Below are positions 17,408 through 26,331 of a stretch of 64,000 bases of DNA, one piece after another. The stretch spans positions 1-64,000 of the forward strand of contig CALFNN010000055.1 of the NCBI GenBank assembly GCA_937902925.1, written 5' to 3'. Each line of letters opens with the position of its first letter. The first letter of the stretch is position 1. The position numbers were made by a program, and so were the translations under genes. The notes beneath the pieces are model-generated. The model ran no database searches. It saw only the letters and a list, made by a program, of their open reading frames with translations, and was not told the origin of the DNA. Source of the DNA: an uncultured Opitutaceae bacterium (lineage in GTDB: Bacteria; Verrucomicrobiota; Verrucomicrobiia; Opitutales; Opitutaceae).

Positions 17408-19363
17408 TCAGAACCGCGGTGGCGATGGACGCTCAAGGCTTCGCAGCCAGGCGCCGGCGGATCGCTTGTAGCCATCGAGACCCGCGGGCGTGAGCAAGGG
17501 GGTGAGTTGTTCGTTTGCGGTTTGCGCGAGCTGCCGAAGCTGGACGGCCTGCTGCTCCGGCGTCTGATTCGGCGTGGCGTGTATCGCCGCCTCGCGAGCG
17601 AGCGTGTCGCGCTGGATTTGGTAGACGGCCATGGCGTTTTCCGTGGGCAAATTGAGTTGTTGTGCGATCATATACGCCTCCTGGTAGCCGCGGTCCGAGG
17701 CGATCTCGTAGACGGCGAACCGCGTGTCACCAAGGGCTGACTTGATCTGGGCATTCAGGGTTTGTTGCGCCTGCTGCACCTCCGCTGGCGGCAGGGTGGT
17801 CGATCCGATGCGAAACTTGTCGTCGAAGGCGGATTTCAGGGTGAACAGCGCGCGAAACTCCTCCTCGCTGGGATTAAACTCCGGGAGCTGCCGGATGGCC
17901 ACGGCGACCGGAGAAGTGCGGAAATCATACTGATCGAATTCCTCCGGGGTGAGGATTTGGCGCAAGTCCTTCTCCCGTTCCTTATCGAGCAGCGCCAACC
18001 GTTCGACATCCCACGGCATGCGCATCGTCGACTGCGATAAGAGCTGCTGCCGCATCTGGCTGTAGTCGGCGTCCAACGCCTCAATGCGGTCCTGTTTTTC
18101 GACCGATAAAGGACCGTAAGCGCGACTGAGCGTCAGGCTGTGATACTCGCCTTCCTCGGGAAAGAGGTCCCGGAGAATTTTAGCCCGGGCGAGCTGACTT
18201 TCGCCAAATGCCGCGACTAGTGTGGCCGAGGGTGACGTGGACTCGGTCGTTTTCCAATACGGCGGTGGGGGCGAGGCCTTGATTGCCGCGACCCGCTTCA
18301 GGTTGTCGTGATTGCGCAGCAGGGCGACCACCGCACCGCGGGCGGCGGCCCGAGAAAACCCGGCGGCGAGCAGGTTGGCGGCGAAAGTTGCCGGGTCGTC
18401 GGAGAGGAGCCGCTCGAACGTCGTCCCACCCGATTTGAATTTTGGCGCGACCCCCGCCAGCCCGGATCCATCTGCCGCGGAGCGGGCGGGAGTCCCCGCG
18501 ACTTGGCCTCCGTTCAGGCTGGAGCCCATTGCCGTGGGGCCGTCGGAGCCCCGCCGTTCAAGCCGAACGCCGGGAGGCTGCCGGTTCGCCAGGCCGGCGA
18601 TGAACAGCGCGTTGGCGGCAAGCGACACGACGATGAGTGCGGCGAGGGACATGGATTTTACAGTGCTCATGAGATTCAGAAGGGTGAGGGTTGCGAACGT
18701 GCCGCCGGCCGTCACGCCCGCGGTGACGGCGGCGCTCGTGACGCCTACGGCGAGGCCCGTGGGCGCGGCGGTGACGGCCTGTTCGGTCAGGATCGCGGCG
18801 AAGGCTGCGCTGCTGGAGCGGATGCCGCGGCAGGCGAGGAGGCCGTGGAGTTTGTCGAGGGCGCGCTCGACGCGCATGCGAGCGGCGTTTTCCGAAAGGC
18901 CGAGTTTGGCGCCCACCTCCGCGAACGGGCGGCGCTCAAAAAACCGGAACACGATGGCGTCGCGATCGGTGCGGGCGAGTTCATGCATGGCGTCGTCCAG
19001 CACGGGCCGGATGTGTTTCCAGTCGGCCGGGGCCGCGGTTTCCGTGGTCATGTCATGCATGGTTTGCGCCTCCTGTTCCCGCTCTCGCCGGCGGACTTCC
19101 GAGCGGACGACCTTGCAGGCGATATTATGGGCGGTCGTGTAGAGCCAGCCCGCCAGAACCCGCCGGTCGGCCGGAGGGGGAGGCTGGGCCGCCAGCTTGA
19201 TGAACACCGCCTGGGTGACGTCTTTCGCCAGATGCGTGTCGCCATTGAGTTTTCGCAACGCGGCCGAGTAGACGAGGTCGACATAGCGCTTCACCAATTC
19301 CGCGAACGCCTCGTCCGAGCGGTCCTCGGCGTAGCGCCGCAGCAGTTCCAGGTCATCAGACAT
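17408..19363 (-). CDS. membrane-tethered ECF sigma factor, long ectodomain (paralog A)
   Basis: A 651-residue fusion. Residues 1-180 form an ECF sigma factor: region 2 (ELVKRYVDLVYSAALRKL, DVTQAVF) and region 4 (ARTDRDAIVFRFFERRPFAE, LSENAARMRVERALDKL). An Ala-rich linker follows (about 181-230), then one transmembrane helix (about 238-258) introduced by LMSTVK, then a roughly 390-residue helical domain predicted to be periplasmic. The ATG at 19363 aligns exactly with the starts of four paralogs in the window (M-x-DD/ED-x-x-LL-R-RY). It is divergent from paralog B. A conserved two-part element lies 10 bases before the start. The ectodomain is longer than in the other paralogs and belongs to a separate subtype. 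Confidence 0.85.
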   Translation of the reverse strand: MSDDLELLRRYAEDRSDEAFAELVKRYVDLVYSAALRKLNGDTHLAKDVTQAVFIKLAAQPPPPADRRVLAGWLYTTAHNIACKVVRSEVRRREREQEAQTMHDMTTETAAPADWKHIRPVLDDAMHELARTDRDAIVFRFFERRPFAEVGAKLGLSENAARMRVERALDKLHGLLACRGIRSSSAAFAAILTEQAVTAAPTGLAVGVTSAAVTAGVTAGGTFATLTLLNLMSTVKSMSLAALIVVSLAANALFIAGLANRQPPGVRLERRGSDGPTAMGSSLNGGQVAGTPARSAADGSGLAGVAPKFKSGGTTFERLLSDDPATFAANLLAAGFSRAAARGAVVALLRNHDNLKRVAAIKASPPPPYWKTTESTSPSATLVAAFGESQLARAKILRDLFPEEGEYHSLTLSRAYGPLSVEKQDRIEALDADYSQMRQQLLSQSTMRMPWDVERLALLDKEREKDLRQILTPEEFDQYDFRTSPVAVAIRQLPEFNPSEEEFRALFTLKSAFDDKFRIGSTTLPPAEVQQAQQTLNAQIKSALGDTRFAVYEIASDRGYQEAYMIAQQLNLPTENAMAVYQIQRDTLAREAAIHATPNQTPEQQAVQLRQLAQTANEQLTPLLTPAGLDGYKRSAGAWLRSLERPSPPRF

Positions 19364-19373
19364 CGGGGTGGGT

Positions 19374-19409
19374 TTGAGATAGACCCCGCCGGATGCGGAA
19401 TCACACAAA
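19374..19409 (-). promoter_or_regulatory. sigma-fusion promoter element, copy A
   Basis: On the minus strand TTTGTGTGATTC is followed after 16 bases by TATCTCAA, ending 10 bases before the ATG at 19363. It is the most divergent of five copies but keeps the exact spacing. It is probably an ECF-type -35/-10 pair. Confidence 0.5.
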
Positions 19410-19503
19410 AAAGGGACCGCGATTGGCAGCGGCGGCAATTCACCCGCCTGCCATCGTGCGTGGATAGCGAAAGATGGGATGGCGGGTAACGGCTCCGGTT
19501 TTT

Positions 19504-19539
19504 TTTGTTCGGTTTGGAAATCGGCGGGGGTTGTGGATT
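19504..19539 (+). promoter_or_regulatory. sigma-fusion promoter element, copy B
   Basis: TTTGTTCGGTTT, a 16-base spacer, then TGTGGATT, 17 bases before the ATG at 19557. The first block is identical in copies B, C, D and E. Confidence 0.6.
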
Positions 19540-19556
19540 GATTGGAAACGACCGCC

Positions 19557-21194
19557 ATGCCCGACGATGCCCAACTGCTCCGCCGTTACGCCGAGGAGAA
19601 ATCCGAGGCGGCATTCGCGGAGTTGGTGCGGCGGCATCTCGATCTCGTCCACTCGGCGGCCTTGCGGCTGGTGGGCGGCGATGCGCACCGGGCGCAGGAT
19701 GTAACCCAGATTGTTTTCCACGTGCTGGCCCGCAAGGCGCCCAAGCTCATCCGTCATCCAGTGCTCGCCGGCTGGCTCTACACCGCCACGCACCACGCGG
19801 CGACGAAGGTCGTGCGCGCCGAGTGGCGCCGCCATGTCCGCGAACAGGGGGCCCATGCCATGAACGAACTGCTCGCCGCCGCCGCCCCCGCCACCGACTG
19901 GGACCATGTGCGGCCCGTGCTCGACACCGCCATGCGCGAGTTGAACGACCGCGACCGCGAAGCGGTGCTGCTGCGTTTTTTTGAGCGCCGGACGTTCGCC
20001 GACATCGGCGGGGCGCTGGGCCTGACCGAGGACGCCGCGCGGATGCGCGTCGAGCGCGCCCTCGACAAACTGCATGCGCTGTTGTCCCGCCGCGGCGTCA
20101 CGTCGACCGCCGCCGCCCTGAGTGCCGTGCTTTCGACCGAGGCGGTGTCCGCCGCTCCCGCCGGCATGATGGCGGTGGTGTGCAACGCGGCAATGGTGCA
20201 GACGGCGGTCACCGGTGGCGGCGTGACGGCGGGTCTGCTGACTTTTATGAGCACGACAAAATTCGGCGCGATCGTCGCGGTGGCCTTCGCGATTCTGGCG
20301 GCGGGCACCGCCACGCGCGAAGCGCTGGCCAGTCGCGAGGCGAGAGCCTCGCTGGAGGCGGCCCAAGCCAACTATGCGGCGCAGAACGCGCGATTGCGCG
20401 GCTTGGAGCAGCAGGTGCAGGTGGCTGAGCAGTCGCGGGCGCAACTGGAGCAGACGGTGGCTGAAGCCCGGACGGCCCAGGCCGCCGAGGTGAAACGCGC
20501 CGCGGAGAGCGTGCGGGTGACGGCGCAGGGGGCCAAGGGCTACGTGCCGGGCGCCGCCGATCTTGCCCGGGGCGCGGCGTTCCTTGCGGAGCATCCCGAC
20601 GTGAAGCAGGCGTTGCTCGATCGCTCGCGCGCGCGGGTCGACTCGCGGTTTCGACCGCTCTACCGGGAATTGAATCTCACGCCCGCGCAGATCGCACAAT
20701 TCGAGACGCTGTTGATCGAGGGCGAAGGCGTCAACATGACCGCGGCGGACGGCAGCCCGCTGATCCTCCGGCCGGGCACCGGGATGACACGCGACGAAAT
20801 GGAGCGTGGGGTGCACGAGCTGCTGGGCGACGCCGGTTACCAGCAATACCAGGAGGCAAACCGCCTCGGCAACTCGCGTGGCTTCACGTTGCAGGTGGCG
20901 GGTGCCCTGTATTTCACGGACACGCCGCTGGACGTGCAACAGGCCGACCAGTTGACCCGGCTCGTCGACGGCGCTCGCAGCACCAGTCGCCAGCAACGCG
21001 GCAGCGGCGGCGACTACTGGACCACCCTGCTCGCCCAGGCCGGGGGATTTCTTTCCGCGCCCCAGCTCGAGGTCCTGGCCGGGTTTCAGCAGCAGGAGCA
21101 ATATCAACGCGAGCTCACGCAGGCGCTCCAGAACTCCTCGAAGAACTGGTCGCTCCCCGGCTGGGGAGCGGACCCGAAAAAACCCGTCAAATGA
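19557..21194 (+). CDS. membrane-tethered ECF sigma factor (paralog B)
   Basis: A 545-residue fusion. The ECF domain spans residues 1-180 (region 2 with HLDLVHSAALRLVGGDAH; region 4 with DRDREAVLLRFFERRTFADI and LTEDAARMRVERALDKL). RRGVTSTAAAL opens the Ala-rich linker. A transmembrane helix at about 236-254 (after FMSTTK) is followed by a Gln/Glu/Ala-rich coiled coil (255-320) and a helical outer domain: FLAEHPDVKQALLDR, LTPAQIAQFETLL, LLGDAGYQQYQ, LYFTDTPLDVQQADQL. Sigma in the cytoplasm with the C-terminus outside is the expected topology. Its stop overlaps the next gene by ATGA. No separate anti-sigma gene is present. Confidence 0.88.
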   Translation: MPDDAQLLRRYAEEKSEAAFAELVRRHLDLVHSAALRLVGGDAHRAQDVTQIVFHVLARKAPKLIRHPVLAGWLYTATHHAATKVVRAEWRRHVREQGAHAMNELLAAAAPATDWDHVRPVLDTAMRELNDRDREAVLLRFFERRTFADIGGALGLTEDAARMRVERALDKLHALLSRRGVTSTAAALSAVLSTEAVSAAPAGMMAVVCNAAMVQTAVTGGGVTAGLLTFMSTTKFGAIVAVAFAILAAGTATREALASREARASLEAAQANYAAQNARLRGLEQQVQVAEQSRAQLEQTVAEARTAQAAEVKRAAESVRVTAQGAKGYVPGAADLARGAAFLAEHPDVKQALLDRSRARVDSRFRPLYRELNLTPAQIAQFETLLIEGEGVNMTAADGSPLILRPGTGMTRDEMERGVHELLGDAGYQQYQEANRLGNSRGFTLQVAGALYFTDTPLDVQQADQLTRLVDGARSTSRQQRGSGGDYWTTLLAQAGGFLSAPQLEVLAGFQQQEQYQRELTQALQNSSKNWSLPGWGADPKKPVK

Positions 21195-22150
21195 CCATGC
21201 ACCCGCGAACCACCATCATCGTTGTCGCCACCGTCGTCGTCGCCGGGGCCCTCGGAGTCGTCTGGACCGCGAGCCAGGCGCGGCGCGACACGGAATCGTC
21301 GGTCGTCGAGCTCGCGCGAAAAAACGACGCGGTGATCCGCGAGGTTCAAAGCCTGCAGTCACGCCTCGCCAGCATCGAAAGCGACCGGGCGACGTTGCAG
21401 GCGAAACTCACGGAGCGGCCAAAAGTCCCGGCCGCGGCGTCCACCTCCGGCGGCCAGGCCCCGGTGGCGGCAGGCCGGCCGAATCCGATGGAGGTGATCA
21501 TGCAGGACCCGAAGTTGCAGAATTCGTTCTTCGCCGCGCAGCGGGCGACGCTTGCGACGCGCTATGGTCCGCTCTTCCGCCGGCTCGGGCTGAACCCGGC
21601 GCAGATCGGGCAGTTCGAGGACATCATGATCAAGCGGGAGGAAACCGAGATGGACCTGATGGCCGCGGCGCAAGCGCAACACCTGCCGCCTGACAGCCCC
21701 GAGCTCGCGACCCTGCGAAAGCAATCCGAGGACGAGACGACCGCGGCCGCAGCCGCCTTGCTCGGCCCCGCGGACTACGCGCAGTGGCAGGGCTACGAGC
21801 GGACGGCGGGCGTCCGCGGCGTCGTGCAGAATTTCGCCGGCGCCGCCGTGCTGGAGGCGATGCCGCTCACGGCGCAGCAAGCCGACCAGCTCACGCAGAT
21901 TCTGGCCGAGACCAGCGCCCGCTACGGGAACGGCGGCAACGCCGACTACAACGATATCGACTGGACGACGGCCGACCGGCGGCTGGCGGGTGTGCTCTCC
22001 GAGGCGCAGTTGAAACTCTTTCAGCAGATCGAGCCGCTGGGCGGAGGGCCCTCGCGATTCGGGGCGCGGCTGGGGATCGCGTTCGGCCAGGCGATGAAGG
22101 CGGACGGCGCCGGGTCCGCCGCTCCCGGCGGGAAACAACCGGGCGGCTGA
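21191..22150 (+). CDS. single-pass membrane partner of sigma paralog B
   Basis: A 319-residue protein translationally coupled to the sigma fusion (ATGA overlap). An N-terminal transmembrane helix (about residues 8-26) is followed by a short coiled coil (NDAVIREVQSLQSRLASIES) and a helical outer domain. Signature segments are RYGPLFRRLGLNPAQIGQFE, ALLGPADYAQWQGYERT, MPLTAQQADQLTQILAET, GNGGNADYNDIDW and LFQQIEPLGGG. The FRRLGL-PAQI-QFE segment matches YRELNLTPAQIAQFE in the ectodomain of its sigma partner, so the two outer domains are homologous. No enzymatic motif is visible. A second ATG lies two codons in. The 3' end carries a strong terminator. Confidence 0.75.
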   Translation: MTMHPRTTIIVVATVVVAGALGVVWTASQARRDTESSVVELARKNDAVIREVQSLQSRLASIESDRATLQAKLTERPKVPAAASTSGGQAPVAAGRPNPMEVIMQDPKLQNSFFAAQRATLATRYGPLFRRLGLNPAQIGQFEDIMIKREETEMDLMAAAQAQHLPPDSPELATLRKQSEDETTAAAAALLGPADYAQWQGYERTAGVRGVVQNFAGAAVLEAMPLTAQQADQLTQILAETSARYGNGGNADYNDIDWTTADRRLAGVLSEAQLKLFQQIEPLGGGPSRFGARLGIAFGQAMKADGAGSAAPGGKQPGG

Positions 22151-22166
22151 GCGGCACTTTTTTTTT
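22118..22166 (+). terminator. intrinsic terminator of the paralog B pair
   Basis: GCCGCTC pairs with GAGCGGC, with an inner CCGG/CCGG pairing, followed two bases later by nine T residues (22158-22166). The stem overlaps the stop codon at 22150. It ends the sigma B / partner transcript. Confidence 0.85.
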
Positions 22167-22421
22167 GCTGCAGGCGCGTTCGGTTTTCACCCCGGCGGGT
22201 GTTAAAGGATGTGAACAGTGAGGATGGAGGCGCCATCGATTCGGTTTGAGCCTTGAGGCCCGCTGGCGGCGTGACGGTTCAGCATAGGTTCTCCGGGGTC
22301 ACGCACGCCGGCGGGTTTCGGGGCGCGGTCAGAGGCGTCGGGTCGCTTCGCAGGGAGCCGGGGCCGGCGACCCGGCTACAACATGCGTGCGGTGGTTCCG
22401 ACAAAGCGTCTGATGCGATTC
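22167..22421. other. non-coding stretch between terminator and next sigma gene
   Basis: The gap between the two genes is 315 bases. Apart from the terminator at its left end and promoter element C at its right end, I see only a region of uneven composition with a short direct echo of TTCGGTTT (near 22189 and 22230). No open frame has good coding character and there is no RNA gene that I recognise. Confidence 0.5.
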
Positions 22422-22457
22422 TTTGTTCGGTTTGAGTTCCGGCGCCGACTATGGTGT
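22422..22457 (+). promoter_or_regulatory. sigma-fusion promoter element, copy C
   Basis: TTTGTTCGGTTT, a 16-base spacer, then TATGGTGT, 8 bases before the ATG at 22466. If the second block is a -10 element, the transcript is nearly leaderless. Confidence 0.6.
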
Positions 22458-22465
22458 GAAACGCC

Positions 22466-24013
22466 ATGGTCGAAGATGCCAAACTGCTCCGCCGCTATGC
22501 CACGGAGAAATCCGAGGAGGCATTTGCCGCGTTGGTGCAGCGGCACCTCGATCTTGTCTATTCCGCGGCGCTGCGGCGGCTCGGTGGCGACGCCCATGCG
22601 GCGGCGGATGTGGCGCAGCAGGTTTTCACGGCGCTCGCGCGGCAGGCGCCGGCACTGGCGCGGGGGGTCGTGCTGCCCGGCTGGCTCTACGCCACGACGC
22701 GCAACGTGGCCGTCGATTTCATCCGCACCGAGCAGCGCCGGCGGGCGCGCGAACAGGAGGCCCAAACCATGCAAGAACTCATCTCGCCGCCGGCACCGGC
22801 GATCGCTTGGGAGCAACTGCGCCCGGTGCTCGATGCGGCGATGGACGAACTCGGCGGCCGTGATCGCGAGGCGGTGCTGCTGCGGTTTTTCTCGCGGCGG
22901 CCATTTGCAGAGATCGGAAGTGCCCTGAGGGTGAGCGAAGATGCGGCGCGAATGCGGGTGGAGCGGGCACTTGCCAAACTGCATGCGCTGCTGACGCGGC
23001 GCGGGGTGACGTCGACGAGCGCGGCGCTGGCGGCGGCGTTGACGGAGCAGGCCGCGATCGCGGCGCCTGCGGGGCTGGCTGCGAGCGTGGCCGGCGAGGC
23101 GGTAATATCGGTGAGTGTCGCTGCCGGATCGGCGGCTGCCTCGGGGTCAAGCGTAGGAGCTTTGGCCGGATTCATTCATTTTATGAGCGCTTCGAAACTG
23201 TCGATCGGCATTGTTGGGCTGGTATTGATTGTCACGTTGGGCGGCGCGTTGCACGAGATTCGAGCTGGTCAGTTGATCGAAAGTGCAGTCGCGGCGGCGA
23301 AGCTCGAAAACGAAAAACTCGCCGCCAGGCTGCGCACGCGGAGCCAGCAAGGCGCGACCGCGACCGCCGCAATGACAACGGTTCGCAGCGCGGCGTTGCG
23401 CGGGCCGCTGCCGCAATCCGTCGTCGCGCGGAATCAAAGGGAAACAGAGACAAATGCCTATCTGGCGAGGCATCCCGAACTCCGCGATGCCCTCCGCCGT
23501 GAACTTCGAGCGACGGTCGCGGGCAGATATGGGTCCTTCTTTCGGGCACATCAGCTTTCTCCGATCCAGATCGAGCGTTTCCTTGATCTGGCAGGGCCCA
23601 TGTTTGGGATGGGCTATCGCTTTGTGGGAACGAATGGCGCGTCGCTTCAATATGGCCCGCCGAACAGCGAGCGCGCCGCCGCGCGAAAAGAATTGCAGGC
23701 CATGCTGGGTGAGGACGGGTTTCGCGATTTGACCACCTTGTTCGAAGCGGGATTGCAGGTGATCAAGATTCCGACCGAGCTGGCTGGCGCGCTCTACTAC
23801 ACGCCGACGCCGTTGACTGCCGAGCAGGCGGACCGCTTGCAACGGATTTTGCGCGACCGGCAGGTGCGTCCGGATCCAACTTCGCCGATGGGACTCGATT
23901 GGAATGCCATCGTCAGCGATGCGGCGGAAATCTTGACCGAGCCACAGATGATGATGCTGAAGCAGCTCCGGACGCAGGAAGAGACCTACCAAGCCCTCTA
24001 TACGACGTGGTGA
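22466..24013 (+). CDS. membrane-tethered ECF sigma factor (paralog C)
   Basis: A 515-residue fusion built like paralog B. The ECF domain is residues 1-180 (HLDLVYSAALRRLGGDAH; GRDREAVLLRFFSRRPFAEI; VSEDAARMRVERALAKL), the linker opens with RRGVTSTSAAL, and the transmembrane helix is about residues 244-262 after FMSASK. The outer domain keeps YLARHPELRDALRREL, FRAHQLSPIQIERFLDL, MLGEDGFRDL and LYYTPTPLTAEQADRLQRIL. The coiled-coil part is shorter and less charged than in B. The stop overlaps a GTG start of the partner gene (GTGA). Confidence 0.88.
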   Translation: MVEDAKLLRRYATEKSEEAFAALVQRHLDLVYSAALRRLGGDAHAAADVAQQVFTALARQAPALARGVVLPGWLYATTRNVAVDFIRTEQRRRAREQEAQTMQELISPPAPAIAWEQLRPVLDAAMDELGGRDREAVLLRFFSRRPFAEIGSALRVSEDAARMRVERALAKLHALLTRRGVTSTSAALAAALTEQAAIAAPAGLAASVAGEAVISVSVAAGSAAASGSSVGALAGFIHFMSASKLSIGIVGLVLIVTLGGALHEIRAGQLIESAVAAAKLENEKLAARLRTRSQQGATATAAMTTVRSAALRGPLPQSVVARNQRETETNAYLARHPELRDALRRELRATVAGRYGSFFRAHQLSPIQIERFLDLAGPMFGMGYRFVGTNGASLQYGPPNSERAAARKELQAMLGEDGFRDLTTLFEAGLQVIKIPTELAGALYYTPTPLTAEQADRLQRILRDRQVRPDPTSPMGLDWNAIVSDAAEILTEPQMMMLKQLRTQEETYQALYTTW

Positions 24014-24948
24014 AAGCGAGGACCATTTCTTTGTTCGCCGCGCTGGTTGTGGTGGCGGCGTCGCTGGCGATCTGGATTTGCGCCGCACGAACGAGGCGCG
24101 ACGCAGACGAGGCCCTGGGCCTGCTCCACGCGAAGCGAGCGGCACTGGTGAAAGAAATTGGGGAGGCCGAACGCCCCCGTTCGGCGGTCGAGCGTGTGCC
24201 CGCGCCAGCAGCAAAGTTGCCCACCGCGGGAATGGTGGCAACGTCGCCGCCGTCGGTGCTCCAGAAGGAGCCTTCGCCGCCGAATCGAGTGCTGGCCGAT
24301 GCGATGGCGAGCGATCCTAAGGTGCAGATGCTCTGGTTGCAACGGACGCGGGCCAAGGCGGTTCTCGCCTACGACGAATTCTTTCACCGACAGAATCTGT
24401 CTCCGTCGCAGATCGAACGATTTCTCGAAAACAAAATGCGGTTCGAGGAACTGGATTTGGATTTGGAGAATGCGACGGCTGGCGGCGACGCCGCTGGAAA
24501 GAACGCCGCGAAAACGCTGCGCCAGCGCGGGAAAGCGGACTACGAAACTGCACAGCAGGCGGCCATCGGGCGCGAAGACTACGAAGCGTTGCTGGAATAT
24601 GATCGCACTGCCTGGGTGCGGAATGTCGTCGTCAACGCGCTGGCGGGGGGAGCCGCGGTCGCCGGGGTGCCCTTGACGGCGGAGCAGGGTGCCCGACTGC
24701 TAGTGGCGGCGTTGGCGGCAACGGGCAACGATTCCGCAGCGCGTGGCGAGCAATTGGTGCGAGAGATCGATTGGGAGATGCTCGACGCGCAGGCGCAACG
24801 GGTTCTGACGCCGGAACAGTTCGCCTTTTTCCGCAACGCGGCGCCACCAACCGGATATCGGTCGCGTTGGGATTACCAAATCGCCGCCGCCGTTGCGCGC
24901 GCCCAGGAGGCTGAAGGGGAGAAAAGTCCATCGAAGCCGAGCCAGTAG
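24010..24948 (+). CDS. single-pass membrane partner of sigma paralog C
   Basis: A 312-residue protein starting at GTG 24010 (GTGA overlap with the sigma stop) or at the GTG one codon earlier. An N-terminal transmembrane helix covers about residues 5-23, then a helical outer domain with SDPKVQMLWLQRTRAKAVL, FHRQNLSPSQIERFLENK, GREDYEALLEYDRTAWVRNV, VPLTAEQGARLLVAAL and LTPEQFAFFRNAAPPTGYR. These segments align in order with the partner proteins at 21191 and 33858. No known domain or catalytic residues can be named. Coupled expression with the sigma suggests direct interaction in the periplasm. Confidence 0.72.
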   Translation: MKARTISLFAALVVVAASLAIWICAARTRRDADEALGLLHAKRAALVKEIGEAERPRSAVERVPAPAAKLPTAGMVATSPPSVLQKEPSPPNRVLADAMASDPKVQMLWLQRTRAKAVLAYDEFFHRQNLSPSQIERFLENKMRFEELDLDLENATAGGDAAGKNAAKTLRQRGKADYETAQQAAIGREDYEALLEYDRTAWVRNVVVNALAGGAAVAGVPLTAEQGARLLVAALAATGNDSAARGEQLVREIDWEMLDAQAQRVLTPEQFAFFRNAAPPTGYRSRWDYQIAAAVARAQEAEGEKSPSKPSQ

Positions 24949-25086
24949 AGTGGCGCACCGCGATAACCGAGCTGCGGTGGTGAGCCGACGATCGATCTTG
25001 TTGTCCCGCCAGTGCCGACGGCGACGCGAAGGCAGTCGCGTTTCGGGTGACCGGCGTCCATGGTTTGAGGCGAAGCCTATTCGCCA

Positions 25087-26073
25087 ATGATCAAGAACGG
25101 CCTCATCCTCCTGCTCACGCTCGTGGCGATTGGCGCCACGGTGTTCGCGTGGCGGCAGCAGCAGGAACTCGCCGTGCTGCGCGCGGCGGCGATGGACACG
25201 ACGGAACGCGCCGACTTCCAAAAGCGGATGTGGGATTCGGAAAAACGCGCGCGATTGCTCCAGACGCAGCTTGACGCCATTCGCAGCCACGCCGCCGAGT
25301 CGGGCGATCTCGCGGTGACCGTGCCCGCCGGCGCCGCACCCGCCGGCAATCCGCAAAACCGGATGATCAGCGATGCGGTCAACGGCTGGCTCAATGTGAT
25401 GAACGACCCGGAGGCGCAGCGGCTGATGGCGCAGCAGCAGCGCGCGCAGATCAGCAGCCGCTACGCCGGGCTGTTTCGCGCGCTCGGCCTGCCGCCGGAC
25501 AAGCTCGCCCAGTTCAAGGAACTGCTCCTCGAGAAACAGACCGTGCGCAACGACGTGTTGCTGGCGGCGACGCAGCAGGGGATCAACCCGATGGCGAACC
25601 CGCAGGAATTCCGGCGGCTCGAAAATTCGATGCAGGATGAGATCGACGCGAAGATCAAAACCACGCTCGGGCCCGACGGGTTTTCCGATTTCCAAACCTA
25701 CCAGCAGACGCAGGGACGGCGCGGCGTCGTTGACCAACTGCAGCAATCGTTGAGCTACACGGCGTCGCCGCTTTCCGCCGCGCAGTCGGACCAGTTGGTC
25801 GAGATCCTCGGCCGCACGGGTCCGGCGGGCACGGCCACCGCCGGGAGTCCGAACAACAACACGGTGACGGATGCGACGATCGCGGCGGCGCAGGGCGTGT
25901 TGTCGCCGCCGCAGGTTCAGGCGTTGCAGGAAATCCAGCAGCAGCAGCAGGCGGGCGCGGAGCTGCAGAAGATGATGCGGCAGGGGCAGGGCGGAGGGCC
26001 GATGGGCGGACTGCCGGGCGCGCTGAACGGCGCGGGTGGAATGCTGCCTGGTCGCGGCGTGCCGGGGGGATGA
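25087..26073 (+). CDS. orphan paralog of the sigma-partner membrane proteins
   Basis: A 328-residue protein with an N-terminal transmembrane helix (about residues 3-21), a short coiled coil and the same helical outer domain as the sigma partners: MNDPEAQRLMAQQQRAQ, RYAGLFRALGLPPDKLAQFK, LGPDGFSDFQTYQQTQGRRG, ASPLSAAQSDQLVEILG and VLSPPQVQALQEIQ. The C-terminus is Gln-rich, then a Gly/Pro/Met tail. It has no sigma gene of its own; it lies 138 bases after the paralog C pair on the same strand and may be co-expressed with it or serve several sigma fusions. The function is unknown. Confidence 0.72.
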   Translation: MIKNGLILLLTLVAIGATVFAWRQQQELAVLRAAAMDTTERADFQKRMWDSEKRARLLQTQLDAIRSHAAESGDLAVTVPAGAAPAGNPQNRMISDAVNGWLNVMNDPEAQRLMAQQQRAQISSRYAGLFRALGLPPDKLAQFKELLLEKQTVRNDVLLAATQQGINPMANPQEFRRLENSMQDEIDAKIKTTLGPDGFSDFQTYQQTQGRRGVVDQLQQSLSYTASPLSAAQSDQLVEILGRTGPAGTATAGSPNNNTVTDATIAAAQGVLSPPQVQALQEIQQQQQAGAELQKMMRQGQGGGPMGGLPGALNGAGGMLPGRGVPGG

Positions 26074-26098
26074 TGAGGTGTTGTCGTTGGGACCATTT

Positions 26099-26185
26099 GC
26101 GGAGAACGGACCTCCCGGTCCGTCTCGATAAATTGGCCATCAGGACGGCGCGCAGACGGAACGGACCGGGAGGTCCGTTCTCCGC
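26099..26185. repeat. 25-base perfect inverted repeat (REP-like element)
   Basis: The arms 26099-26123 and 26161-26185 are perfect inverted copies, 37 bases apart; each arm contains the small palindrome GGACCTCCCGGTCC, giving a branched hairpin. It lies between two same-strand genes and could be a REP/MITE-like element or a structured terminator. No transposase and no flanking target duplication are visible. Confidence 0.75.
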
Positions 26186-26331
26186 CAAGTTTGTAAATCC
26201 GAAAGGACGATGGTAGTTAGCGGCGAAGGCCGTTGCGCCAAAGATCGATGTGGTCCTGTTCACGGTGGCAAAGGCCGCAAAACGGCGTTTGCCACGGCGC
26301 GGTTCTCCTTGTTTGTCTGCGGGCCGAACCC

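Noticed and set aside
26233-26331. N-terminal extension of the sugar-acid dehydratase
   Set aside because: It adds 33 residues unlike the family; the ATG at 26332 gives the normal N-terminus.
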